Shown: positions 52,044 through 59,871 of the stretch, one piece after another | Layout of the letters: every line of letters begins with the position of its first letter | Position numbering within the stretch: position 1 is the stretch's first letter | Source: Streptomyces sp. Je 1-332 | GTDB taxonomy: Bacteria > Actinomycetota > Actinomycetes > Streptomycetales > Streptomycetaceae | DNA length: 64,000 nt | Assembly: GCF_040730185.1 (NCBI RefSeq) | Contig: NZ_CP160402.1 | Location: forward strand, 7,068,001 to 7,132,000 | Direction of reading: 5' to 3' | Program-made: the position numbers and the translations under genes | The notes under the pieces: model-generated | Databases searched by the model: none | Told to the model about the DNA's origin: nothing | What the model saw: the letters and a program-made list of their open reading frames with translations, nothing else

Positions 52044-52066
52044 CGTCGACGTCGTCCTCGCATCCG
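52044..52066. repeat. 23-bp direct repeat, right copy
   Basis: Second exact copy of the 23-bp string at 49537-49559. The two copies are 2507 bp apart start to start and bracket only the DUF262-HNH-AlbA_2 gene and its promoter, which suggests insertion or excision of that single gene. This copy ends 22 bp before the next gene. Confidence 0.9.
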
Positions 52067-52088
52067 CTGGTGATTAGAATCTTCTCTC

Positions 52089-52448
52089 ATGTCGAAGCCT
52101 GACGAACTGCTCGTTGACATCGCCGCCCTGGTGGAGTCCGGGCAGAGCAATCAGATGTCCCTGACCGTGGTCGCCTGTGGCGCTGTCATCACGGGCCGGC
52201 TGGCTCCAGAATCGGTCTGGAGGCAGCGGGTGTCGGAGGTTCTGGCGGACTCGGCCCGCCTGAGCGATTTCTCCGCCATGTTCACCGCCGCGGCGCGTGG
52301 CGAGGGGCCGCCGAGGTACCTGCATTTCCACGTGGCCCGGATTCTGCAGGGCACGGTGGGGATCCCGGAGACCGGTGGGATGTACCGCGTGGCGATCGAG
52401 GATGTCAGCGCCTGGACCATCGGCGACTTCAGCTACTCCGACCACTGA
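52089..52448 (+). CDS. Small GvpU-like protein
   Basis: A 119-residue protein. The pattern LLVDIAALVESGQSNQMSLTVVACGAVITGRL, then YLHFHVARILQGTVG and an end AIEDVSAWTIGDFSYSD, resembles from memory the accessory gas-vesicle protein GvpU family, but no other gas-vesicle gene is in the window. It lies just outside the right repeat and so probably predates the DUF262 insertion. Its last codons are part of a repeated sequence that continues into the downstream gap. The ATG at 52089 has weak ribosome-site sequence. Function uncertain. Confidence 0.6.
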   Translation: MSKPDELLVDIAALVESGQSNQMSLTVVACGAVITGRLAPESVWRQRVSEVLADSARLSDFSAMFTAAARGEGPPRYLHFHVARILQGTVGIPETGGMYRVAIEDVSAWTIGDFSYSDH

Positions 52449-52524
52449 TCCGGGACTTCAGCTACTCCGACCGACCACTGATCCTGGACTTCAGCTACTT
52501 CGAACAGCGAGCCCGGACTTCAGC
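52424..52524. repeat. Tandem repeats copying the end of the GvpU-like gene
   Basis: GACTTCAGCTACTCCGACCA begins at 52424 inside the last codons and recurs in degenerate form at 52454, 52487 and 52516, with a period of about 29-33 bp. The repeated block includes the stop codon region, so duplication spread from the gene end into non-coding DNA. Confidence 0.85.
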
Positions 52525-52563
52525 CGCCGAACCGCTGAGGGCCGGGCGCCACCCACGCGTTGA

Positions 52564-52595
52564 GGGGCCCGGGCGCCTTATGGCACCCGGGCCCC
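52564..52595. terminator. Very stable 14-bp hairpin
   Basis: GGGGCCCGGGCGCC (52564-52577) pairs with GGCACCCGGGCCCC (52582-52595), one mismatch, loop TTAT. It lies about 115 bp after the GvpU-like gene and could end its transcript; it is equally able to act on the opposite strand. Confidence 0.6.
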
Positions 52596-52957
52596 GAAGG
52601 AACTGCTACACCATCTGCCGACCTTGGAACTGCGTCGGCCTTCTGTTTCCGCAAACCCGGCTGGGATGCTGCCGGGGGTACGGGGATCGCGGTTGCTTGA
52701 CCGAAGACCACCTCGCTATCGATGTCCTGCGGTACCCGGACTCAGGACTTCCGTCCGGGCGATCCTGATGGCGCCTTGCTCCTCCGTTCTTTCCCTCTGA
52801 TCTTGCTGACTTGCTGAGCGGGAACTACAGGTACTGCGGTACTGCGTACTGCTCACGGCGGCCCCTGATCACCGCGGGCCGCCCGGTCCGGTCGTCAGCC
52901 CGTCGCCGTCCTGCGACTGCTCTGGCTTCGAAACTCCACCACCGCACCGTCCTGCGA

Positions 52958-53011
52958 ACTGCTTGTACTGCTTGCACTGCTTGTACTGCTTGTACTGCTT
53001 GTACTGCTCGG
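52958..53011. repeat. 9-bp microsatellite ACTGCTTGT x6
   Basis: Six 9-bp units with two base changes. Similar TACTGC strings occur nearby at about 52830-52850 and 53021. All frames through it give low-complexity peptides and none has a good start site. Confidence 0.85.
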
Positions 53012-53100
53012 AACTTCCTGTACTGCTGCCCGGCAGTTCTTGTCTGCCGGGCCTTGCTCGATCGCGACTACGAGAGAAACCATAACCACACCACCACCCA

Positions 53101-53177
53101 ATGTCTACTACGGCCGACATAGATTTTCGCGTGTCGGACGGGCAGGTGTCGGGCGGAGGCGGTGGGTGCGGGTCGGG
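53101..53177 (+). pseudogene. Possible truncated gene start
   Basis: ATGTCTACTACGGCCGACAT opens a frame (MSTTADIDFRVSDGQVSG) after an A-rich, lower-G+C leader. It quickly becomes Gly-rich and runs into the convergent methyltransferase gene antisense. The first 15 codons look more gene-like than the rest, so this may be the stub of a deleted gene. Weak evidence. Confidence 0.2.
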
Positions 53178-54848
53178 TCACGCCCCCGCGTCCAGCCTGA
53201 AGTGGAAGATCCCCCAGGTCAGGTGGGCGTCACGGCCGCCGACGATCCAGTGCCCGAGACCCTTCTTCATCTGGGTGAGGTAGTCGTGGCTGATCTTGTC
53301 GGCCAGCCCCTCGGCCTCCTCGCGCTCGGTCTCCTCCAGGACCCGCGTGTAGTGGTTCACCAACTGCTCGCGGTGCTCCTCGAAGCCGCCGTCGACGGCG
53401 GTGAAGCCGAGCCGGTCGAGCTCGCGCGTGTAGAAGCCGGGCGAGCCCATGTCGTCCAGATGGATCCGGTCGAGGATCGGCTGCAGCACATCGGTGCGGC
53501 CGCCGTCCACCGCCGCCATCGGGTCGGTGAAGATGAGGTGGCCGCCGGGCCGCAGCACCCGGGCGATCTCCGCGAGGACCCGGACCCGGTTCCCGCTGTG
53601 CAGGAAGGCGTCCTGGGACCAGATGACGTCGACGTGGTCGTCCGGGTACGGGATGTCCTCGAAGGACCCGTCCACGACCTCGATCCTGTCGGTGAGCGAG
53701 CGGGCCGAGTTCAGCTCCATGTGGCGCTGGTTCTCCACCTCGCTGAGGTTGAGGGCAAGGACCCGGCAGCCGTACGTCTGTGCCAGATATCGCGCCGAGC
53801 CGCCGAACCCCGAACCGAGGTCGAGCACCACGGATCGCCGGGTCAGCTCCAGCTTCGATGCCATCCGCTCGACGGTGCGCCTGCTCGCGGCCGCGATGGG
53901 TTCCATGGGGCTTTCGTACAGGCCGATATGGATGTCCTCGCCGCCCCACACCGTGGCGTAGAAGGTGTCGGCGTCGGGCGAGTTGTAGTAGCTGCGGGCG
54001 GTGCCCACCGCGCCCTTGTACCGGCCCTCCTTGTGCCGGCCCTCGTCCTTCGTCCGGTACTCCTTCTCCGCCACATGTACGAAGAAGTCCGGCTGCTCGC
54101 CCCGGTAGGTGTGCTGGAAGTCGCCGTAGGTCGCGATGTGCTGGAAACCCACCTCGGACATCAGCCGCCGCGTGTAGTCCTTGCGCAGCGGGAACATGTT
54201 GAGGTGGTAGATGGAGTTGTCCGGGAAGCTGTACCGCATGCGGCACAGGCCCTCGTCGACATACTCCGGCTCCACGATGACGTCCTCACCGCAGTAGTAG
54301 TACCTGTGCTTGCTGGTGGTGTAGCCGTCGTCCAGGACCGCGTCGTAGTTGCGCTGGTCGAGGACGAGGATGCCGTCGTGCTTGAGCATCGCGTAGAACT
54401 CGGCAAGCGCCTTGCGCCGGTCTCGTTCCGAGAAGAGATGCGTGAAGGAGTTGCCGAGGCAGACGATGGCGTCGTACTCGCCGTGGACGTCTCTGTTGAG
54501 CCAGCGCCAGTCCGCCTGGACGACCCGCAGGATGTGCCCTCCCTGCTTGGTGCCGTTCTCGAACGCCCTCGCCAGCATTTCCGCGCTGCCGTCCGCGCTC
54601 ACGGTCTCGAATCCGGCGGCCAGCAGCCGTACGGAATGAAATCCCGTGCCCGTCGCGACGTCGAGCACGCTCCTCACCCCCCACTTGCGCAGCAGGTCGA
54701 TGAAGAAGTTCCCTTCGCTCTCCTCCCTCTTCTCCCAGTCGATGAGGGAGTCCCACTTCTCGACGAAGCTGGGGACGTACTCCTCGGTGTAGTGCCCGGT
54801 TTCGCGTACTTCGACAGGGTTGTCGCCGAACTCTTGGGCCGGTCGCAC
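53178..54848 (-). CDS. Fused glycine/sarcosine and sarcosine/dimethylglycine N-methyltransferase
   Basis: A 556-residue fusion of two SAM methyltransferases. Residues 1-265 resemble glycine/sarcosine methyltransferase (motif I VLDVATGTGFHS at 61-72, ADWRWLN). Residues about 285-556 resemble sarcosine/dimethylglycine methyltransferase (motif I VVLDLGSGFGGSARYLA near 340-356, WSQDAFLHSGNR). Together they convert glycine to the osmolyte glycine betaine using three SAM. The start is GTG 54848 with GAAGGG upstream. Fused forms occur in some halotolerant bacteria. Position beside an Rsb-type stress module fits osmoprotection. Confidence 0.9.
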   Translation of the reverse strand: MRPAQEFGDNPVEVRETGHYTEEYVPSFVEKWDSLIDWEKREESEGNFFIDLLRKWGVRSVLDVATGTGFHSVRLLAAGFETVSADGSAEMLARAFENGTKQGGHILRVVQADWRWLNRDVHGEYDAIVCLGNSFTHLFSERDRRKALAEFYAMLKHDGILVLDQRNYDAVLDDGYTTSKHRYYYCGEDVIVEPEYVDEGLCRMRYSFPDNSIYHLNMFPLRKDYTRRLMSEVGFQHIATYGDFQHTYRGEQPDFFVHVAEKEYRTKDEGRHKEGRYKGAVGTARSYYNSPDADTFYATVWGGEDIHIGLYESPMEPIAAASRRTVERMASKLELTRRSVVLDLGSGFGGSARYLAQTYGCRVLALNLSEVENQRHMELNSARSLTDRIEVVDGSFEDIPYPDDHVDVIWSQDAFLHSGNRVRVLAEIARVLRPGGHLIFTDPMAAVDGGRTDVLQPILDRIHLDDMGSPGFYTRELDRLGFTAVDGGFEEHREQLVNHYTRVLEETEREEAEGLADKISHDYLTQMKKGLGHWIVGGRDAHLTWGIFHFRLDAGA

Positions 54849-55179
54849 GATGATGGGGACCCTTCAGCTATGAGGAATCCTGCCCTGGCGCGGCAGCCCG
54901 GCCGGCGCGTGCCGCAGGCCTGGGGTGCCGCGTGGTGTGAGCGGATTGCTATCCAGGACTGAGAGGTCTGATGCCTCCAACTTTCGTATACGGTACGGGA
55001 GTTGGCCCCTAAAGCGGGTTTGGCCAGCGCCGCTCCGGCCTCAAAGTTTTTTGCGGCACAGGGGGGGGCGGGACAGGGGCACGGCGTTCTGCGCGCCCTG
55101 GGGTGACCGGGGTGGCGGACTCCGCGCGGCCGAGCTCTCGGCTGAGGCCCCTGGGGTTATATGGAGTGCAGGTGCGAGT
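54849..55179. other. Divergent intergenic region, betaine / RsbQ genes
   Basis: 331 bp with no ORF of note. It contains the inverted repeat at 54977-55005 and homopolymers T6 (about 55049) and G7 (about 55063). No canonical promoter is certain on either strand; TTATAT at 55158 may be a -10 box for the rightward operon. Confidence 0.5.
54977..55005. promoter_or_regulatory. Inverted repeat CCAACT-N17-AGTTGG with inner CGTATACG
   Basis: Six-bp arms enclose 17 nt that include the perfect palindrome CGTATACG (54985-54992). It lies midway between divergent stress-related genes, so a regulator site for either is possible. Confidence 0.4.
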
Positions 55180-55992
55180 ATGGGCCGCATGGATATACAA
55201 GCCAGGAACAATGTGACGGTCACGGGGCTGGCGGACGGGCCCGCGGTGGTCCTGGCGCACGGCTTCGGCTGTGACCAGAACATGTGGCGGCTGGCTGTGC
55301 CGGCGCTGGCGGAGCGCTACCGAGTGGTCCTCTTCGACTACGTCGGCTGCGGCGGTTCGGATCTGTCGGCCTGGGACCAGGAGCGTTACGCGTCACTCGA
55401 CGGCTACGCCCAGGACGTGGTGGACGTCTGCACGGATCTCGGCCTCGAGCAGGCGGCCTTTGTCGGGCATTCGGTCAGCGCCATGGTCGGGGTGCTCGCC
55501 GCGCGAATGGCGCCGGAGCGGATCGGGTCGCTGGTGATGGTGGCGCCGTCGCCCTGCTACATCGACGGCGACGGCTATCGGGGCGGCTTCTCGGCAGAGG
55601 ACATCGACGAGCTGCTCGCCTCGCTCGAATCGAACTATCTGGGCTGGTCGTCCCAGATGGCACCGGTGATCATGGGGAATCCGGAGCGGCCGGAACTGGG
55701 TCAGGAGCTGACCAACAGCTTCTGCGCCACCGACCCGGACATCGCCCGGGTCTTCGCCCGCACCACCTTCCTGTCCGACAGCCGCGAGGACCTGAAGAGC
55801 GTCACGGTGCCGACCCTGGTGCTCGAGTGTGCACAGGACGCGATCGCGCCGCGCGAGGTCGGCGCGTATGTGCACGCCGCGATCCCGTCATCCAGCCTGG
55901 TCACCCTGGACGCCACCGGGCACTGCCCACAGCTGAGCGCGCCGGAGGCCACCAACGAGGCCATTCTCGAATTCCTCGGGGCCCGGATTTGA
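55180..55992 (+). CDS. RsbQ-like alpha/beta hydrolase
   Basis: A 270-residue alpha/beta hydrolase closely patterned on RsbQ: N-terminal NNVTVTGLADGPAVVLAHGFGCDQNMW, nucleophile motif GHSVSAMVG with S98, aspartate in CAQDAIAP near 221 and histidine in DATGHCPQ near 248. RsbQ supplies a signal that activates the phosphatase RsbP in energy stress in Bacillus. The next gene here is a PAS-PP2C phosphatase overlapping by one base (TGATG), which supports that role. ATG 55180 follows AGGTGCGAGT; an ATG at 55189 is possible. Confidence 0.9.
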   Translation: MGRMDIQARNNVTVTGLADGPAVVLAHGFGCDQNMWRLAVPALAERYRVVLFDYVGCGGSDLSAWDQERYASLDGYAQDVVDVCTDLGLEQAAFVGHSVSAMVGVLAARMAPERIGSLVMVAPSPCYIDGDGYRGGFSAEDIDELLASLESNYLGWSSQMAPVIMGNPERPELGQELTNSFCATDPDIARVFARTTFLSDSREDLKSVTVPTLVLECAQDAIAPREVGAYVHAAIPSSSLVTLDATGHCPQLSAPEATNEAILEFLGARI

Positions 55993-57323
55993 TGAGCCTC
56001 GGAGGCGACGAGCCCGAGCCTGCGGAGATCGGGGACGCCGCGGGGACGGACGCCGCGTTCACCGCGCTCCTGGAGGACAGCGCCGATGACCTGTACGAGA
56101 CGGCTCCCTGCGGCTACCTGTCGACGCTGATGGACGGCACCATCGCCAAGATCAACACCACGCTGCTCGACTGGCTCGGTATGAAGCGCCAGGCAGTGGT
56201 GGGGCAGATCCGTTTCGCCGATCTCCTCACCGTCGGCGGCAAGCTCTACCACGAGACGCACTTCGCACCCCTGCTGCGCATGCAGGGTGAGCTGCGCGGC
56301 ATCGCGCTCGAACTCAAGGGCGCCGACGGGAGTCGGCTGCCGGTGCTGGTCTCCTCCGTGATCAAGCACGGCAGCGAGGGCGAACCGCTGCTGATCCGCA
56401 CGACCGTCTTCGACGCCTCCGACCGGCGGGCCTACGAGCAGGAACTCCTGCACCGCCGCCAGGAGGCCGAGCGGGCGCGGGCCGAGGCCGAGCGGGCGCG
56501 TGCGGAGGCGGAGGAGGCCCGGCGGCAGGCCGAGGCCGACCGGCAGCGGCTCGCGGACTCGCTCGCCGTGCTGCAGCAGTCCCTCGTGCCCTCCTCACTG
56601 CCCCCCGTGCCGGGCCTCGAGGCTGCCGTCTACTACCACACGGCCTCTCCGGACCGTCTCGGCGGCGACTTCTACGACCTGTTCGCCCTGGGCGACGGCC
56701 GGTGGGCCTTCTTTCTCGGGGACGTGTGCGGCAAGGGCCCACAGGCGGCTTCACTCACCTCACTGACGCGCTACACCCTGCGGGCCGCGGCGCTGCACGA
56801 CCCCGAGCCCGCCGCTGCCCTCGCCACCCTGAACTCCGTCCTCCACGAGCGCTACGGCGCCAGTGGTGACCCGCGCTACTGCACGGTCATCTTCGGTGTC
56901 ATCCAGCCCGGCGCCGAGGACGGAGACATCACCGTGCGCCTTGCGTCCGGCGGCCACCCACCGGCGCTGGTCCTGCGGGCCGACGGGACCGCCGACTACC
57001 TCACCACTCCCGGGGGGCTGCTCGTCGGCGTCCTGCCCACCGCCCGGTTCACCACCGCGGAGACCACGCTCGCCGCCGGTGACTCGCTGTTGCTGTACAC
57101 CGACGGGCTCACCGAGGCCCGTACCGGCTCCACCCGCGAGAGCCTCTTCGGCGACGAGGCCCTTCAGGCCTTCGCCGCCGACCACGCCCCCACCACACCC
57201 CACGAGATGATCGCCGCTCTGACCGGGCTCCTGGAGAGCTTCGGCGACGGCCTGGACGACGACACCGCACTGCTCGCACTGGGCGTCCCCGCCGCCCACC
57301 CGGCAACGGATCACGCACAATGA
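55992..57323 (+). CDS. RsbP-like PAS-PP2C serine phosphatase
   Basis: A 443-residue phosphatase. A PAS domain spans about 35-150 (CGYLSTLMDGTIAKINTTLLDWLG). A charged coiled coil of repeated ERARAEA units spans about 157-190. A SpoIIE/PP2C domain spans about 215-435 with GGDFYD, GDVCGKG, ASGGHPPALV, DGLTEAR and GLDDDTALLAL metal-binding motifs. The layout equals Bacillus RsbP, which dephosphorylates the anti-anti-sigma factor RsbV. The downstream STAS gene overlaps its stop, so all three parts of that circuit are adjacent. Confidence 0.92.
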   Translation: MSLGGDEPEPAEIGDAAGTDAAFTALLEDSADDLYETAPCGYLSTLMDGTIAKINTTLLDWLGMKRQAVVGQIRFADLLTVGGKLYHETHFAPLLRMQGELRGIALELKGADGSRLPVLVSSVIKHGSEGEPLLIRTTVFDASDRRAYEQELLHRRQEAERARAEAERARAEAEEARRQAEADRQRLADSLAVLQQSLVPSSLPPVPGLEAAVYYHTASPDRLGGDFYDLFALGDGRWAFFLGDVCGKGPQAASLTSLTRYTLRAAALHDPEPAAALATLNSVLHERYGASGDPRYCTVIFGVIQPGAEDGDITVRLASGGHPPALVLRADGTADYLTTPGGLLVGVLPTARFTTAETTLAAGDSLLLYTDGLTEARTGSTRESLFGDEALQAFAADHAPTTPHEMIAALTGLLESFGDGLDDDTALLALGVPAAHPATDHAQ

Positions 57324-57649
57324 GCGCTCTGAACATCACCTACCGCAGCACCGTCACCGGACCCGTTCTGCACGTGGCCGGCGAACTCGACTACGACCGG
57401 GCCACCGACCTGCGCGAACAGGTCGACTGTCTCGCCCTGGCCCGGGGCCAGAACCTGACCATCGACCTGTCCCGCCTGGAGTTCTGCGACTCCACCGGGA
57501 TCAGCGTCCTGCTCGCCGCCCGCCACCGCGTGCAGGCGGCGGAGGCCGAGCTGATCCTGGTCGGCGTCCCCGCCGACACGCTGCGCATCCTGCGGATCGT
57601 CGGCCTGGACCAGGTCTTCACCATCCACCCCGCGAGCGAGACGGTCTGA
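57320..57649 (+). CDS. STAS-domain anti-sigma factor antagonist (RsbV-like)
   Basis: A 109-residue STAS protein. The phosphorylatable serine lies in LEFCDSTGISVLLAARHR (S59 region, DSTG motif). RsbV-type proteins, when dephosphorylated, bind an anti-sigma kinase and free a stress sigma factor. It overlaps the phosphatase gene by 4 bp. No anti-sigma kinase or sigma gene is in the window, so its partner is encoded elsewhere. Confidence 0.93.
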   Translation: MSALNITYRSTVTGPVLHVAGELDYDRATDLREQVDCLALARGQNLTIDLSRLEFCDSTGISVLLAARHRVQAAEAELILVGVPADTLRILRIVGLDQVFTIHPASETV

Positions 57650-57685
57650 GCTGTACGGCGAGGCCATGGGCCCCGCCCCGAGGGC

Positions 57686-59749
57686 TCAGGACTGCTGCGC
57701 GGGGCAGAGCCGGTGGGGCCTCGGCTCGTTCTTGAGCTGTGCGTCCACGCAGCCGCCCGGCAGTGACCCGTACGCCTTCTTCCCGAAGTTGGCGGTCACG
57801 GTCAGCTTGCCGTCGCCGAACTCCGAGCGCTGCACCGTCCCGTCAGCGGTGAGCCGCCGGAAGTTGGTCATCCGCTCGGTGCCCGCGGCCTTGTGCAGGG
57901 GCTCGAAATAGCGCTGGAGCGTCGCCATTTCCTTCCCCGTGGACTTCAGGTTCTTGTCCCCGAGCGTGAAGTTGAGCGGGGTGTTGTAGAGGGCGGACAT
58001 CAGCGCTCGGTCGGTCTTCTGTGCCGGGAGTTTGTTGTACGGCATTTCCCAGCGGTCGGTGTTGATGACGGAGCCGTGGAGCGCGGTTTCGTACAGGGGG
58101 ACGCGGTAGCGCGGGTCGTACATCGCCTTGGCCAGGGCGGGCGGCAGCTCTGCCTCCTTGAAGAAGAATGCCGGCTCGCCCTGCGGTGCGTAACCGCCCC
58201 AGTTCTCCTTGTCCTTCTCCACCTTCCACAGCCCGTCGGCGACCGGCGTCTGCCCACCGTGGTTAAAGGCGAGCACCGGGGCGGCCCAGGCGCCGGCGGA
58301 CTCGGAGCCGAGGACGTACTTGTCGTCCGAGGCGAGCTTGCGCATGCGCTCGAGGCGGTTGGCGCGGTCCTGCTTCTTGTTCATGCGGTGGCCCTCGCTG
58401 CTGTCGGTGAACAACTCGCCCGCCGCGTCGACATCGAGGAAGTAGCTGTCGGCGCCGTTGGACGTGATCTTCTTCGCCCGGTCGGCCAGGTAGTGCTTGC
58501 CGGGCTCGGCCTGCTTGAACGCCTGCGAGCTCACATAGCAGCCGCGGCCGCCGAAGCCTTCCTTGATCACTCCCTTCCAGTCGCGTACGCAGAAGTCCGG
58601 GTAGACCGATCCGGGCCACTTCGAAGACGGGTTGTCGGCGCTCTTGGACGGCTGACCGTTGGCGTAGGAGTCGTACGGGCCGACCAGGTAGCCGTGCCCC
58701 TGCGCGGCCCGCACGGCTGCCTTGTCCATCGGCTGGTCGTCGGCGTCGTAACCGAGCCAGAGCCGGGAGACGCCGAGCTCGTGCAGCTCCTCCACGCCCT
58801 TGGCGGTACGGGCGCTGCCCCAGGCGTAGGCGTGCACCGCCCCGAGCAGCCGCCCGATCTCGGGGTTCTCCTTGATCTTCCGCGCCAGGGAACGCAGCTT
58901 GCCGTGTGCGTCGAGGTAGGAGCGGTAGTCGGCGGCGGAGGAGACCGAGGAGGAGCCGGTGAGGGAGAAGTGCACCGTGTAGTCGCGGGTCTGCTCGCGC
59001 CGCGAGAACTCGTGCCGGGCCGTGGAGTTGAGCCGGTCACCCTTCGAGGCGAAGCCGAGCGATGTGCCGACCTCCTCCGGCACGATGTAGCTGACACCGT
59101 GCTTGCCCTGGGTGTAGCCCCACGCGGGAAGGGTGAGGCCACCCGAAAGTTCGACCTCCGAGTCCTTGAGACCCGCATCGCCGGAGTTCCAGAAGGTGTC
59201 GCTCACCGGGACGCGCAGGCCCTCGCCGCGCGGAATCTGCAGGGCCCCGTCGGCACCGGGCGCGGTACTGGGCCAGGACAGCTTCTGGTCGGCGTCGGAG
59301 TGCACCGTCATGCGCAGCCGGCCGTGGTCGCTCTTCGCCGTGACGGTGAGCTTCTTGTCGGGGTACGACCAGCGGGCCGTGTCGCCGTCCACGCTGACCG
59401 CGCCGGGCTTGCCGAGCTGCTGTGCCGCCGCGCCGGACACCGGGAGCGATGCCCCGTCTTCGGCGCGCCCCGTGACGCGCAGCGAACCGGTGTCCACGCG
59501 CGCGGTGCCGCCGCGCACAGTGAAGTCGACCGTACTGCCGTGCACTTGGGGCGGCGCGTCCGGCGTACCGCCATCCGACGGGGGCTCGGCCACGGCGAGG
59601 TAACCGGCCGACGCCGTGGTGGCGGCGAGCACGACGGCCGCGGCGATGCCGTACGTACGGAAGCGGCGCCGACGCCGCGCGCCCGCGATGTCACTGTGCC
59701 GGGCTTCCCGCGGCAGGGTCTGACTGCTGTTGCTCTTCGCGTAGTTCAC
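57686..59749 (-). CDS. Secreted/anchored glycoside-hydrolase-like protein
   Basis: A 687-residue protein. An Arg-rich N-terminus precedes one hydrophobic segment (about residues 32-52: TYGIAAAVVLAATTASAGYLAV), so it is exported or membrane-tethered. A beta-sandwich region spans about 70-260. A TIM-barrel-like part follows, with LWLGYDADDQP, SYFLDVDAAGELF (candidate catalytic aspartates) and VLGSESAGAW (candidate glutamate). The layout recalls GH101-like or related glycosidases. Family assignment is uncertain. The GTG at 59749 has no clear ribosome site. It is convergent with the STAS gene. Confidence 0.7.
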   Translation of the reverse strand: MNYAKSNSSQTLPREARHSDIAGARRRRRFRTYGIAAAVVLAATTASAGYLAVAEPPSDGGTPDAPPQVHGSTVDFTVRGGTARVDTGSLRVTGRAEDGASLPVSGAAAQQLGKPGAVSVDGDTARWSYPDKKLTVTAKSDHGRLRMTVHSDADQKLSWPSTAPGADGALQIPRGEGLRVPVSDTFWNSGDAGLKDSEVELSGGLTLPAWGYTQGKHGVSYIVPEEVGTSLGFASKGDRLNSTARHEFSRREQTRDYTVHFSLTGSSSVSSAADYRSYLDAHGKLRSLARKIKENPEIGRLLGAVHAYAWGSARTAKGVEELHELGVSRLWLGYDADDQPMDKAAVRAAQGHGYLVGPYDSYANGQPSKSADNPSSKWPGSVYPDFCVRDWKGVIKEGFGGRGCYVSSQAFKQAEPGKHYLADRAKKITSNGADSYFLDVDAAGELFTDSSEGHRMNKKQDRANRLERMRKLASDDKYVLGSESAGAWAAPVLAFNHGGQTPVADGLWKVEKDKENWGGYAPQGEPAFFFKEAELPPALAKAMYDPRYRVPLYETALHGSVINTDRWEMPYNKLPAQKTDRALMSALYNTPLNFTLGDKNLKSTGKEMATLQRYFEPLHKAAGTERMTNFRRLTADGTVQRSEFGDGKLTVTANFGKKAYGSLPGGCVDAQLKNEPRPHRLCPAQQS

Positions 59750-59871
59750 GGGGAGAGCGTCGGGGGTGGGGGTAAGAAGTTTCTAAGACGGGGACATCGC
59801 TGGCGGAACATCGGCATCTTCTGGCAGATTCTCGGAAGTGCGACACGGCTTCCGGCGTCGACGATGACGGG

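Larger units (their letters stand above)
52449..53177. other. 729-bp gene-poor region with repeats and hairpin
   Basis: I find no convincing gene here. From left to right it holds the gene-end repeats, a very stable hairpin (52564-52595), a stretch of lower G+C near 52600-52860, a 9-bp microsatellite (52958-53011), and a short ATG frame near 53101 that looks truncated. It could be a decayed locus, a structured untranslated RNA or the end of an island. Confidence 0.6.

Noticed and set aside
52811..53122. Short frames through the ACTGCTTGT microsatellite (both strands)
   Set aside because: They give repetitive peptides with poor start sites and no ribosome sites, so I treat the stretch as non-coding.
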